From contig ML210151.1 of the NCBI GenBank assembly GCA_004369085.1, forward strand, positions 1-64,000: DNA of 64,000 bases. Reading direction: 5' to 3'. Shown in pieces: positions 11,263 to 23,774 of this stretch. Under the pieces are notes generated by a model. It made no database searches and was not told the DNA's origin. It saw only the letters and a program-made list of their open reading frames with translations. Both the position numbers and the translations under genes were made by a program. Within the stretch, counting starts at the first letter, position 1, and every line of letters begins with the position of its first letter. The stretch comes from Coprinopsis marcescibilis. Its lineage: Eukaryota > Basidiomycota > Agaricomycetes > Agaricales > Psathyrellaceae.

Positions 11263-12602
11263 GTCGACTGATGGTAAGTGATCTGTAAGATGAAGGTACA
11301 GGAAGGATGATGATTCTGAAGTCTGTAGTACCACAATTCACCCTTTATACCGAGCTCCAGCCAGGTTTCATAATCCAGGGCTGAGGATGCCGAATGGTAC
11401 CCAGTAGTAGCATACGCCAGTTTCAAAGGGTAACACCACTCGTTGCATTTTTGAGTCGGAATAGCAACCGACTGCGGTCATGTTTCGAACACACGGCGAC
11501 TCCACTAGACCCTGGCATAATGTTCTGTCATCGGTCACCAGTTAGGCTACTTGCTGATACCAAATCGTCAATGCCGCTGATGATTGCGAGCGTCCGATGT
11601 GACCCGGGTGCGGGAATGGAAGACTAAGGGGAAGTTCGAGAATAAGCGCCGAAGCTACTTTCTAGTCGACATTGGCATAGAGATTGGACCAATGCAGTGT
11701 TTTATGTGTAGTTCTCAGTGCAGCGTACTCCAGAGCCCTTGTACTCATACCTAGTTACGTCTTAGGACCCTTCATTCGGCATGGCGAGAGATGAAGAACG
11801 ATTGTAGTTCAGTGATAAAGATATTCGCGCTGGCCCCTTGGACATTAGCAGCCGGGACTTGAAACGGTGCAATATCTTTCAAAGTGCAGCACGTTGTGCA
11901 TATAATGGACTTGCGGCCTTATAGCCGCCTACAGTATGGGGTAAATTACTGTGCCCGCTCTACTTTCCCACATGGGCCCGCATCCGCAGCAAGGCGCCCA
12001 AGCTCAGTATCATTCTATGAAGAATCGCGCATGTGGTATGTAGCTCCATTTGCTAAGCGGCCGCTCTGCCTGCCTTCACCATTGTCAGATCCTCTACGTC
12101 CGAGTCTGATTGATATGGCCAGGTGCGACTATGGTTACAGGATACCAACGGATCTTTAGCATCCGCTCAGCACGTTGTGATAGAGACTATGAGCGAACAC
12201 AACATTAAGCTAGGTTATGACATACATAACCAGCCTGTTACGCGTAGTAAGATATGCACCGCGTCGGCTCTTTGGCAGTTTGTGTCAAAGCAAGCAGCTC
12301 GACTCAGTTCTAGTAACCGAGCTCCTCAGCATTGGTGCACCTTGGGATGTTTTCGTCCTCCACTTACTCGTTAGTACGGTCAGTTGGGAGCACAAGACAT
12401 TTGTATCCCCTTGGTACTACTTTCTATGTTCGCAGCAACAGTCATCTGAGTCGACGATGCATTCCCGGCCTTGCCTCCGGCGCCTATTATACTCCCCAGG
12501 CCGGCGACGCAGAACACGATAGCCACAGCACAAGCGGTAAAGCCGAATGCAAAAAAGGATTGAAATTGAACCTCGTGCTTCTGTCTTATACTGTGCCCGG
12601 TT
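11263..12602. other. Intergenic, no gene recognised
   Basis: About 1.3 kb between the start of the secreted repeat protein and the stop of family gene A. Only short open frames without domain features are seen. The part near 11.3 kb contains the TATA box; the part at 12.38-12.60 kb has a frame with a hydrophobic stretch that I judged to be chance, since it lies beyond gene A's stop. Confidence 0.5.
11344..11349 (-). promoter_or_regulatory. TATA box of the secreted repeat-protein gene
   Basis: TATAAA on the minus strand, 82 bp upstream of the start codon at 11262. Position and sequence fit a TATA element of a strongly regulated fungal gene. Confidence 0.55.
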
Positions 12603-13633
12603 CTACGACAAGCAAAACAGCTTCCTCAATATCTGTCGCACCTGTCAAAATTTGTGCTCAGGAGAACTCCTCTTCTCGCACGTACCTTCTCTCGCAACGG
12701 CATATTTATACTCGGATGTGATGTTTCCAACTTTGCAGTCGCGAACATAGCCTGGAGCAAAGTAAGCCCTTATGCCCAGTTAAATGAGCAAAGTTGACGT
12801 ACTCTTCGCCTTTCCCGGTCCTTTCAGCCATCGTTACTTGAAGTGGTCAGAGTGGATGAAGTCGTATGAGCTCACCTCCTCCCGATGCTGCAGCTCTTTA
12901 AGCTGGGCTTGCAGTATGTCCCTCTCATCTCTCAGCTGCTGTATCTCGACGGCGGATGAATCAAGCCTTTTCTGAACATCTTCGGTGTAAGCTGCTGAAG
13001 GATGCAAAGTGAGTGGTAAGTACCAGTAATATAACTGGCTCAGTCCGCACCAAATGAGACATTATATACATCCTTTGCCGCAGTGATAGTTGACCCGTGG
13101 AAATTAGCCGCTTGAGCGTTCTGGAACATAGATCCTGCCTACGGACGCGTCAACGTGGATGAAAAGACATTCACAAAGGACGTTGAACTTACTTCGTGGC
13201 CCAATGCTTCAAGCTGGCTCCGCAACTGATCTCGTTCTTCCTTCATGCTCTGCACCTCCGTACTCAGGTCACTATGGCTCAGCTGCTGCCATTTCAGCAT
13301 CTCCTCTCGCATCTTTGACGCCATTCGGAGCTCGCGTTGCAATTGATCACGCTCATGCCTCAAGCTATAGACCTCTGCCATGCATGATGATAGCTTATCG
13401 ATATACTCTTGATATGTAATGGATATGGGTGTAGGCTCATTGTCAAAGTCAGATAGTAACTGATCAAAAAATGCTCAACGCGTGCAGGCCGAAGAATGAG
13501 ATACAATGTCCGTAATAGAACTCACATCGTTGGGGCCATCGATAGGGGCACGCGGGGGTAGTACTTGATGTGGCCCGTTTGATGTATTTAAGCCTTGGAA
13601 GCCAAACATTGACTCGGATGTCGTGCCTGACAT
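12603..13633 (-). CDS. Family member A: coiled-coil protein with conserved RKLFCL tail
   Basis: Six exons: 13526-13633, 13193-13459, 13051-13138, 12876-12994, 12686-12751 and 12603-12632; 225 residues, all phases closing. After a polar N-terminus there is a coiled coil (MAEVYSLRHERDQLQREL ... MKEERDQLRSQLEAL), then the linker ITAAKDVYNVSF, a second coiled coil (VEIQQLRDERDILQAQLKEL), and the last exon of 30 nt encoding ILRKLFCLS. The linker and the last exon recur in genes B-E of this window, which identifies A as a P-loop-less member of the same family. Function unknown; coiled coils suggest oligomerisation. It is head-to-head with B, 467 bp apart. Confidence 0.72.
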
Positions 13634-14100
13634 GGTTGTCGAAGTTCAAGCAGTAGAAGAGGGGAAGAGACTTCAGCACCGTAGCACACCTTTTATATGT
13701 ATGCTATTGTCAGGTCTGACAGCATGCACCGGTTTTCGGGATGAATGCGGCTTTAAGGGTAACAGCTTTTCAATAGGCGCTAATATTACTTCTCAGTGCG
13801 AAGCACATGACAGTCACTGTAGCGGCGAAGTCTTTAGTATCTCTCTTTGAAGCGGCAAGTAACTTGAAATGAATATCGCGTCCATCCCATCTCAAGCTGA
13901 ATGTGCAAGTTAAATCTTGACTCGTGACGATAGCGACAACGTGTTGGCTGTATGGAGGCGTGGTTTAAGCAAGGATTTCGCAAGGCCGTCGTTACCGGTG
14001 TTGATACGGGAATAAGTCCGAATAGCGTACAGTGTGACAAGTTACTTACAACTCCTTGCTTCTGGCACTCAAGCACTGCGGGTACTTGCACCATTCCCTC
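13634..14100. promoter_or_regulatory. Divergent promoter between family genes A and B
   Basis: A 467-bp interval separates the start codons of A (-) and B (+). No unambiguous TATA box. Shared control of a P-loop member and a coiled-coil-only member is inferred from the arrangement alone. Confidence 0.4.
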
Positions 14101-16315
14101 ATGAACTCAAAGACCCCCGCCTTAATTGCGTAAGTGGGTCTCGTTTGCTCATTGTCCATCCGACGTCGTTCTGACGCACATTTACAGCATTATAGGCCCC
14201 ACTGGCTCTGGCAAATCCTCAGTACGTCCCTTCAGCCCATTCACCACGACTAGCCCAATGACACTGTCCCAAGTTCATCAACGCTGTCACAGAGGCAGAA
14301 ACTGCACCAGTTGGTCACGAACTCAGCCCGGTGTCTGCGACGGACTCTATCACCCAACATGATCACACTCTCGCTGGAAGAGCCCGTGTTCGCCTCATTG
14401 ACACCCCTGGGTTCAACAACAACGGTGGTGAAAGAATGTAGATGTCCTCCGAATGACCGCCGAATTCCTGGCAACCGTGTAGGTCATTCCTCCCTCTCGC
14501 CTAGCTTTCAAGTTTCCAACTTCATTCTTCGCAGGTATGACGGCAATCGGGTGCTTACTGGAATCATCTATCTTCGGCAAATAAACGATCAAAACCGCAG
14601 TGGAATGAGGCGCACAGCCATGAGACTTACTAGGGAACTCTATGGATTTGACACCATGGAGAACATGATTATCGTCACAATATTCTGGGATCAACTCTCC
14701 ACCTTAAAGGATGGAACCGCTGCCGAGGAGCTGCTCAGGAGCGGCGAAGGTTTATTGAAGATATTTCAGGACGGCGGCGGCAAGACTCTGCGCTCGGGGA
14801 AGTTTGAGCCAGGAGAAATGCCAGAAGACCATTCTTTTCAGACCCCACCTCAAATTGTTAACCGCATCCTCTCGCGCAGCCCCCCGCGTTACGGCAGATT
14901 CAACACGAGACGTTCGCGGCGGGGGAAGGCTATATTGAGAAAACCACTTTACAGCCAGCTTATCGTCAACAGTTTGATGAGTTGAAACAAGAATTCTTGA
15001 AGCGTGTCGACGATATGCATTCCGAGATATCTATGCTGGAGAACGCCAACAAGAAGGAGCGGCTTCAACGCAGGGAGCTCGAGAGAAAGGCAGGGAGGCT
15101 GAAGCACCAGATAGAAGAGGAAATAAGGACTCGCGAGGAGGTGGAGCGGGATGTGAGTGAGTTCATTGGATTGGCGACAGATTGTACCACCAAGTACGTC
15201 AAGTTTCATAGCGGCTAATTGGAGATAGTCCTGACACTGGCTTCCCTGTTAGGAGTTCCACGAGCCATTGGCAAGTGAGGCCCGTACCCGCCAGCGCTGC
15301 CCTGGAGGGAGACACGAGCAACTATAGGATTGCTGTTGAAGAGCGACTTCAACCTGGTGAAACAGGTACAAGCAATGGTACGCTCATACGCCCGTGATAT
15401 CAGCCCCCGAACCCTCTCAGGTCCCTTCAACAGTCATTCCAGTAAACGCCGAGTTGGAAGAGCTGCGTTTGCGTTACATGCAGCTAGAATCAGAGAATCT
15501 CAAGCTAAGGAGTACAAATGAGGAGAGTCAAGCAGACAGACAGCAGCTGGAAGCATTAGAATTAACAAGGCTCAAGCTGTCGCCAGGTGGAGAGGAGGAC
15601 GGCGTGACCCTTCAGGTGGATCATGTTAAAGTGGTTGGGGTCAATTCCTCAACGACAAACCTTGCTGCCAAGTACGTACTGCACAATGGGGTTTTTACTG
15701 TAATCCTGATACCTGGCTTGCTGTCAGCAGCAGTTCAGGCGATGACCGGGCGGGATCTATACTCGCCAACACTAGGGACGCAAACCTAAGTTACTGCAGC
15801 GTTAGCGCCGCTAAGGAGATTTACCATGTTACAATGAGTACACCCCTTTATATACATCCCCAAGATGCCAGCACGCTAATATCCATATCTGACCACGGCG
15901 CTCAACCTTTCAGACGGAGATGGCCATCTTATGCAAGGAAGGATTGATGATCTCCTTGCCGAAATGAAAAATTTGAAGGACGAACGAAATCGATTGCAGG
16001 AGGAGAATGTGGCTTTACAAGAAAGAGCGGAGGTGAGCATTTGCTGCCATTAAGCTGTTCGGAGATTGACGGTACAACTGTAAGGACCGAGCCAGGCGCA
16101 AGGTGGATAGTTTTAGCAGGCCCCTTGCCCAAAATTCATCCTCCCTTATCATGCATCTCTTAGGTTATATTCTCGGGCTCGTCTCAGGTGGACGAGCTTC
16201 AATACCAGCAGTCTCAAGTGATGTCCAGGAGAGAGAAGGTACTGCATTTCTTTCACATATACATCCTGACATCCCTCGCGTATAGGTTTCGCGAAAGCTC
16301 CTTTGCTTGGACTGA
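14101..16315 (+). pseudogene. Family member B: AIG1/GIMAP-like GTPase with coiled coils, two apparent -1 frameshifts
   Basis: Exons start at 14101-14129, 14188-14221, 14274-14478, 14535-15152, followed by several coiled-coil exons and a last exon 16286-16315. The G domain shows G1 GPTGSGKSS, FINAVTEAETAPVG, G3 LIDTPGFNNN, ILRMTAEFLATVYDGNRVLTG-type core, GIIYLRQIND and G4-like MIIVTIFWDQL. Then come coiled coils (LEELRLRYMQLESENLKL), the linker ANTRDANLSYCSVSAAKEIY plus HVTM, a second coil (LLAEMKNLKDERNRLQEEN), the motif DRARRK, and the tail SRREKVSRKLLCLD. Two places need one extra base to stay in frame: near 14431-14437 (A-rich) and the C6 run near 14884. Either the gene is decaying or these are assembly indels. 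Exon 5 (about 15247-15390) is uncertain. Confidence 0.65.
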
Positions 16316-16967
16316 AAAGTCAAGACCGCGTTCAATGTATTTTCCTCGACCGGCGCCTATAGTAGTTGTTGGAAAACACACCGCTCCATTGGATGTCCCT
16401 TTTATAAATTCGAGACCGTACCGAGCTCCGCTCCAATGTCACAAACCCTGGAATTGGCTACTAAAGGCGACTGCTAAGTCTTTCAGAGTGGTGGAGCTTG
16501 AAGCTTCAGGCCTTCGGGTCTTGAAAGTTGAGATCCACTGTGACGAGGGCAACACTTGCAAGTAAAAGTAGTAGACTCGTGGCCGTCGACAGAAAAGCGG
16601 TCACAGGTATGATAAAAAGTCTCCCAGAATGTACCAACGCGATGGAGTGTTTACAATGATCATGGCTGCCCAGAAGATTGCAATTGAAGAAACCAAAAGG
16701 CAAAAACGGAGATTCCACAGACGATAGATAAGATAATATTTAATTGATCTAGCTAGCAGATAAGATAAGATCAAGGCTTTCGGGCCAAAATTGAGGCATG
16801 ACCATGACTCTACAACAAGTCAGGCGGTAAAATTGGGCAGAACCCTCACCAAACTGATTCGCTAGATACCGATAGCCAAGATTGCAAGTCTTTGCTTCCG
16901 AGCCAAAAGGCTTTCTCTTTTCCCTTCATCTTTCTCTGTTTCTTCAAAACCAAGGTTCATTGGTGCG
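16316..16967. other. Intergenic; GATA-motif cluster upstream of leucyl-tRNA synthetase
   Basis: About 650 bp. Around 16,722-16,770 there are several GATA cores in both direct copies (gatagataagata, agataagataagat) within an AT-rich stretch, possible sites for a GATA factor. No gene seen; short open frames lack features. Confidence 0.4.
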
Positions 16968-19900
16968 ATGGCTCAGACGATTGAATTGGCCCAGGTTCGT
17001 CTTATTCGTATCTATTCCCCCTTAATTGCTCATAGATCAGCGTAATAGACGGCCAAGCGAGATTATCTGAAGGCTTTAGAAGTAAAATATCAAGATCGAT
17101 GGCAGCAGGGCCGTGTGTTCGAGGTCAGCGCGCCGCCAGCAGAAGAGCTGGCAGGCCTTTCGCCCGCTGAGATCAAGGAAAAGTACCCAAAGTGGTTCGG
17201 AAACTTTCCATATCCCTACATGAACGGCAGTCTGCATTTGGGACATGCATTCACCATCTCGAAAATCGAATTCGCCGCTGGATATGAACGTATGTTGGGC
17301 AAACGTGTGCTGTTCCCCCATGGCTTCCATGTCACTGGTATGCCTATCAAGGTGCGTGCGCTGGCTCCAGAGTCGACGATTCTGTACCAATATTCATCAT
17401 GTACAGGCCTCATCCGACAAAATCATCCGCGAAATTGATCTCTTCGGCCCCGACTTTGAGAACTACGAAGAGGTACAAGCCAAGCTCGACGCCGAAACCC
17501 AAAAGGAATCCGAAACGGAAGAGGCAGCAGCAGGCCCTGTCGACAAGGCAAAAGCAAAAAAGGGCAAGCTCGTCGCCAAATCTACCGGACTGACATACCA
17601 ATTCCAAATCATGGAGAGTATCGGCGTTCCTCGCTCTGAAATCAAGAAATTTGCCGACCCCATGTACTGGCTCACCTATTTCCCGCCTATCGCTGTCAAC
17701 GACAACAACGCGTTCGGTTCCCGAATCGACTGGCGTCGCTCGTTCATCACCACCAAGGCCAACCCTTACTATGACTCATTTGTACGCTGGCAGGTCAACA
17801 AGTTGTACAAGCTCGGCAAGATCAAGTTCGGCGAACGTTACACCATCTACAGTCCCAAGGATGGTCAACCCTGTATGGACCACGATCGTCAGGACGGTGA
17901 AGGTGTAGGACCCCAGGAGTACACTGGCATCAAGCTTGAGGTTGCAGAATGGGCTCCCGCGGCGAAAGAGGTGCTCGCCGACAAGGCTGGTGGACGAACA
18001 GTCTACTTTGTCGCTGCCACCTTGCGTCCCGAGACAATGTACGGCCAGACCAACTGTTTCGTCGGAACTGCCTTGAAGTACGGATTGTTCGCGATCAACG
18101 ATAAGGAGGCCTACATTTGCACCTACCGAGCTGCACGCAACATGGCCTACCAGGGTATCATCACCCCTCGCGGCCACATCGAGCAGCTCGCGGAAATCGA
18201 GGGTGCCAAGCTAGTCGGTACCCGAATCAAGGCTGCCTTTGCGATCAACCCAGAGGTGTACATCTTGCCTATGGACAATGTTTTGGCGACCAAGGTGAGA
18301 GACGGAGTGTCGGATTCTGGTTGCTTTGTGTTCTGACATCCTTATTAGGGTACCGGTGTTGTCACCTCAGTTCCCTCGGACTCACCAGACGACTACCAAA
18401 CGCTCATGGACCTTCGCAAGAAGCCAGAATTCTACAAGATCGATCCTTCTTGGGCAGCCATCGACCCCGTCCCTGTCATCTCAACCCCGACATACGGTGA
18501 CCTCACCGCTCCTGCCATCGTCAAGCAGCTCAAGATTCAGTCTCAAAAAGATACCAAGCAGCTCGCTGAGGCCAAGGAGATTGCATACAAGGAAGGTTTC
18601 TATAACGGTACCATGCTTGTTGGCGAGTTCAAGGGGGAGAGTGTGCAAGAAGCCAAGATAAAGGTTCGCGAGAGTATGATCAACAGTGGATTGGCCTTTG
18701 CGTATGCTGAGCCGGAGGGTTTCGTCCTTTCGCGAAGTGCAGATGAGTGTGTTGTTGCGCTCATGGACCAATGGTACTTGGACTATGGAGAGGCTGAGTG
18801 GAAGAAGCAGGCTGAGACGTAAGTGCCGTTGTTTTTTGTTCTGCGTTGGAACGTATCGCTGATTAGTTTTGTTGGACAGTCTCCTCCAGAGGATGCAGAC
18901 CTACACACCGGAAACTCGCCATGCATTCCAGAAGACTTTGGACTGGTTGAACAAGTGGGCTTGCGCGAGAACGTACGGCCTGGGCTCGCACCTCCCTTGG
19001 GATCCTCAGTTCTTGGTCGAGTCTTTGAGTGACTCGACTATCTACATGAGTTACTACACTGTCGCTCACCTCTTGCATGGTACGCTGTCATCATGTATCA
19101 TTTTTTTGCACATCGCCTTAGCTATCTAATTGCAGCCAACATCGAGGGTAGCCAACCTGGTCCACTCAACATCTCCCCTGAAGCAATGACTGACGAAATC
19201 TGGGAATACATCTTTAGCAAAGGGCCTTGGCCAACTAACGCCTCCCTTCCCAAAGAAAAGGCGGACGCTCTCAAGCACGAATTCGACTACTTCTACCCCT
19301 TCGACATCCGTTCCTCTGCCAAGGATCTCATCCCCAATCATCTCACATTCGCCATCTACAACCACGCTGCAATCTTCCCTGAAGATAAATGGCCCCTGAG
19401 CATGCGTTCCAATGGTCATTTGATGTTGAACGGAAAGAAGATGAGCAAGAGTACGGGTAACTCGTTGACTCTGCGGGAAGCGATTGAGAAGTTTGGTGCG
19501 GATGCGACCAGGCTGAGCTTGGCAGATGCGGGTGATGGCATGGAGGATGCTAACTTTGAGGAGAAGACTGCGAATGCGAACATCCTGAGGGTGCATACGT
19601 TGCTTGGCTGGTGCGATGTGAGATCCCTTTACTACTACTGTTGTTTCCCTTGGGATGATTCGCTAATTGTGCTCCGTGCTATAGGAAATGGTCAAGGATC
19701 AAGCCAACTTGAGGACCGGTGAAAAGAACTACCACGATACTGTCTTTGAACAGGAAGTCAACGACCTGATCAACATCACCCAAAGCCACTATGAGGCCAC
19801 CAACTACAAGGACGCGCTCAAATACGGGTTCTACGAGCTGCAGAGTGCGCGTGATTGGTACCGTGAGGTTACCTCTGACGTCGGTATGCACGGCGACCTT

Positions 19901-20660
19901 GTGCTGTACTGGATCCGTACCGCTGCGCTCGTTATCACACCGCTGGCACCGCACTTTGCCGAGCATATCTGGAGCGACATCCTCAAGCAGCCGCAGAGCA
20001 TCCAGCATGCGTTGTGGCCCAAACCCACCACGGCCGTGGACACCACTATCATCGAAGCCGGGCAGTACATGCGGGGCACCATCAAGACCATCCGGGACGC
20101 GGAGACCACTCTGCTCAAGATGATGGCCAAAGCCAGCAAAGGCAAGAAGAACCTGGGCGAAGCGCCGTTTGACCCCAAGAAGCCCAAGAGCGTGCGGGTG
20201 TACGTCGCGACCGAGTTCCCTGAATGGCAGAACATCAGCGTGCAGGTTGTGAAGGATGCGTATGATGCGGAGAAGAATGTGGTGGATGATGCAAAGGTTA
20301 GGCAGCTCTTGACGGAGAATGGCTTGATCAAGGATAAGAAGGTTATGCCATTTATCCAAGCGTTCAAGGTAAGCTTTTAACATTCTTCGATTTGGATGTT
20401 AGCTAATGGATGGCTCGTTTGTTTAGAAACGGATGTCGCAGTATGGAGCTCAGACTGCGTTCAGGAGGACTCTGCCGTTCTCGGAAGTTGCGGTTTTGAG
20501 GGAGTTGTTGCCTTATCTCAAGAAGACGCTGAACCTTGTGGATGCGGAGGTTTTGTCGGTCGAGGAGGCAAGGCAGAGGGAAGGCCAGGTTGGGTTCACC
20601 AAGAGCATTATCGATAGCTCAGAACCTGGAGCACCTGGGTTCGAGTATCGTAATGTGTAG
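16968..20660 (+). CDS. CDC60: Leucyl-tRNA synthetase, cytoplasmic
   Basis: Class I synthetase charging tRNA-Leu in the cytosol. Eight exons (16968-16994, 17049-17351, 17407-18294, 18349-18818, 18880-19079, 19136-19617, 19685-20368, 20427-20660) give 1,095 residues, the usual length for the eukaryotic/archaeal-type enzyme. HIGH motif appears as HLGHAF (in [16 protein letters not shown]), KMSKS as [11 protein letters not shown]. The CP1 editing domain includes [16 protein letters not shown] and the segment [19 protein letters not shown]. The C-terminal anticodon-binding helical region follows ([17 protein letters not shown]), with a Lys-rich eukaryotic extension. Exon 1 is only nine codons (MAQTIELAQ). 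No mitochondrial targeting presequence is seen. Symbol follows yeast. Confidence 0.96.
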
Positions 20661-21110
20661 ATTGCCCCGCTCACTTTGGTACTACGGAGGTCTGGATTTG
20701 GCTCTAGAGTATGCTATAGGCAAGACCGTAAAACTAGGCTTGTTAGAGCTTTCCATTTTTCTACTGGTCTGTTTCGCTGCTGTTCATTTACATGCTATCG
20801 TCGCTACTAGTACATACCGCTACATGGAAAATTGGAATTCAAATTGTTTCAAAGCAACTGGGAGTCGGGACAGGCTCGACGCGTCGCGCCAAGCCGAGAC
20901 ACCCAACAACGCGTCCAAATATTTCCACGGTCGCGTCAACTGGACCACGCGGGGATCGCGTTACCGGGACCGTGCGCGCTGCGGCCAACACACGGTCAGC
21001 ATCATCATCCGATTCGTCGTTCATCTACATCATTAGGCCAGCCTACATCGAGGACGTCACATATCAAGGCCCGAAACGCAACGAGCTATACCTGACGCCC
21101 GTCAGACGCG
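20661..21110. other. Intergenic, 3' flank of LeuRS and promoter of next gene
   Basis: A 450-bp space in which no gene is supported. The open frame 20836-21190 overlaps the next start and lacks domain features; it probably reflects GC-rich non-coding sequence. Confidence 0.4.
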
Positions 21111-23296
21111 ATGCCAGGCCCTTCCAACCAGAAACGGGCAAAGAAAAAGACGGGCGCTCATGCTGCTGGCGCTGGGCCGGTCGGCAGTAGCAAGAATGCA
21201 GCAGCCAAGAAACAGGAGCAGACTCAAGAGCCAGAACAAGCTGGCTCTGTGGCTGCAGGGCAGCGGGTGGAAGAGGCAGAGGATCAGGAGGTGATGGTTC
21301 AAAACGAGGGGGTGGAGGAGGAAGGGCACCGACTGTCGCGGTCTGTGCCTCAATTTACTGGAGAACATGCGCCGGTGGGATATCACTTGCAACTGGCGAC
21401 GACGACCACGACGGCAATGCCACAAGTAATCGTCGAGTCCCCCTCAAAATATGCGCCACATCCCGATGATCAAGAGGGCTACGTCCCTGACCAGGACTCT
21501 CAGGGGGGACTTGAACCAGAAACACGCGTCCGTATAATCCAGAGCAAACCATTTCGGGTGCGGTGTAGCACTCACAAGGGCGGGAAGAACAAGTCGAAAG
21601 GGAGGAGGAAAAGTAGGCATAGGCCTTCACGACCGTTGCCCGTACCGCCAAGTTCGACGTCGACATTAGCACCGACGGAGGTGGGCCAACATCTACATGT
21701 AGCCCGGGCACCATCACGTCCAATTTCGAGGGGACGAGCTCGCTATAGGAGGGGGCAAGAGCCGTATGTCCACACACATCCACATCAGCAAGCCTACCAA
21801 CAGCCCTTTACGAACTTAACAAACATGGCTTGCAACAATGGCGATTACAGCTATACAGCAGATAGCAATGCTAGCAGCAGCTCGAATTCGAAATATGGGA
21901 CAGCATCGTGGACGTTACTCACACCTCCAGCACTGGCGAGTTTAGGCCCTCCACCCGCTTTCCCTCCACCGCTTCCCCCTTTCTCCTCGTGCTCTTCTGG
22001 CACAAGCACCCCCAGGTCCAATGTTAGCGCAAGCTGGCTGGAAGCACAAGGGCAGGGGCTTGTGCCACCTGATACATCTTCACCACTAGGCCAGGACCCA
22101 CTTCCACTCCCGCCATTTGGGGAGTCGCAGCCAAATTCACCCAGCGATGTGTTGCCACCAGCAATACAACAGATAGAGTACGCGCTTTCACCGTCGCAGC
22201 ACCAGCCACAGCGGCTAGAGCTGGACTTGGGCGACCTTACCGTATTGCCAGGAACTACGCTGTCCAACGAGTTTCACACAGATAGTAAGAATCTCTCCTC
22301 CCTCAACGACCCATCAATTGCTACTGCGAACCTCCTCGGGAATGTGCCCACAAAACCTCCACATCCCTATGACGAATTCAGCCTCTCAGATGTCTACCTC
22401 CCAAAACCCCTGCAGCCTATCGACACCGCGCGTGTCGAAGCCGTGCTCGCGCAGCCTCCCTTCATCCACGACCCCGGCAACGGCCCGCGCGTGCGGGACG
22501 TGAAAGAATTTCTGCGCAGTAGGTTTTTCAAGGAGGAGGTGGCGATGGATGTCCCGATGTGTAGAGAGTTTGGGCAGGAGGAGGTGCTACAGATGTTGTG
22601 CAGTGTGTTGGATGGAGAGTGTGCAAGGGTGAGTATATCATTTTTCCTCGCCCTTTTGCCTTTTCAAACTTAAAGCACCCCTTTTGTAGATCCTGTGGTA
22701 TAACAAGAGCCGGGCAACCTCGCGGATTTGTCCGACGTGTCAGCGGTTATACAGGATCGGGGATGTGTTGCCTGACCATAGTTTAGGTGACGAGACTGTG
22801 AGGTATGGGTTCAATGGCGGCGAATCCGACCATGGCGGGGATGAGAGGAAAGCTCCGCCTCCGCCACAGCTGTTTAGAGAACAGGAGATTAGCGGACTGT
22901 GTGAGTCCATTTTTCTTCTATCCCGTTGTTTTAAACTTACTGAATTTATTCAACACAGGCTCACCGGTATGCTTCATACTTGCTTCGTTCAAGTTTGCGG
23001 GCGCGATCAAAGGCGCATGGGGGAGGATGGAAGATGAGATCGACGACAATGTCTGGGGGCTCTTGAACACCGACCCACTCGTGCCTGTCCGTCAGCCACC
23101 TTTGTCCTCTGACTCTCATGGGGCGAAGGAAGGGACGATCGGTAGGGAAAACGGACGTGCACCCGCACCACTAGGAGGCGCAACAACTACGACTGCACAG
23201 TCCCTTGGCCTCGTCGTGCGCATGACGCGGTTGCACGATCTGGGGTTGGCGCAGCTGTGTTTCGGGGTTATGCCGGAGGAGCTGGGTGGGAACTAG
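21111..23296 (+). CDS. Unknown protein with low-complexity N-terminus and conserved C-terminal region
   Basis: Three exons, 21111-22628, 22690-22900 and 22959-23296, give 688 residues. The first 400 residues are low complexity: Lys/Ala-rich start, an Arg/Lys-rich patch (KGGKNKSKGRRKSRHR, possible nuclear signal) and Pro/Ser-rich stretches. The folded part starts near residue 430 (PHPYDEFSLSDVYLPKPL), continues with a helical RDVKEFLRSRFF segment, and has a short CxxC element (SRICPTCQRLYRIGDVL), then SPVCFILASFKFAGAIKG. A single CxxC pair is not enough for a zinc-finger call. I do not recognise the family. The intron positions close in frame and the last exon ends 480 bp before gene C's stop, in convergent orientation. 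Confidence 0.75.
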
Positions 23297-23774
23297 TAAT
23301 CGTAGTAGTCGTGGAGAATGATCTTTTGGTAGTTTATGTTTATTTAGATTCTGGTAATACCTCTGGCTATCTGTCGCATACATGCTTTGCCTTTTGCTTT
23401 CGAATGCATTTCATTGAATGGGTTTCGCTCTTGAAGTCTTAGCGCTTAGCTTCGGCCTGGCAGCAGGCCTTTCCTTGTGCACATTGGGGCTCGCAGTTCT
23501 GGGAAGGGTGAAGGACCATCCTCAGCTGCATGTTTTAATCGGGGGTCCTGCCACGTGAGGCGTGTAGCTACAGCTATAAATAGCACGCTGTAAGCTATCT
23601 AAGTTTTGAGGGTATTGGCGAGCATCCGCATCTTATATGACTGAGGAGGAACCTGGGACAGTTTCAAAGTATGAAGGTGGTATCCGATGGAGCGAGGTGA
23701 ATGCCAATAGGCGCCGGTCATAGTTGAAAGTCTTGTGTCGACGCCCGAATTACATCGATCGCGTTGTCCGCATC
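23297..23774. other. Convergent 3' region
   Basis: About 480 bp between the stop of the unknown protein (+) and that of gene C (-). Part of it (about 23,600-23,740) resembles the 3' flanks of genes B and D, for example CGGCGCCTAT and, shared with D, ATCGGATACCACCTTCA, so the duplication that made the family carried the 3' flank along. Confidence 0.5.

Noticed and set aside
12380..12600. Minus-strand frame with a hydrophobic stretch (FFAFGFTACAVAIVFCVAGL), first taken as a C-terminal membrane anchor of gene A
   Set aside because: Gene A has a 30-nt last exon with the family tail and a TAG at 12603-12605 upstream of it; the stretch lies in the 3' flank.
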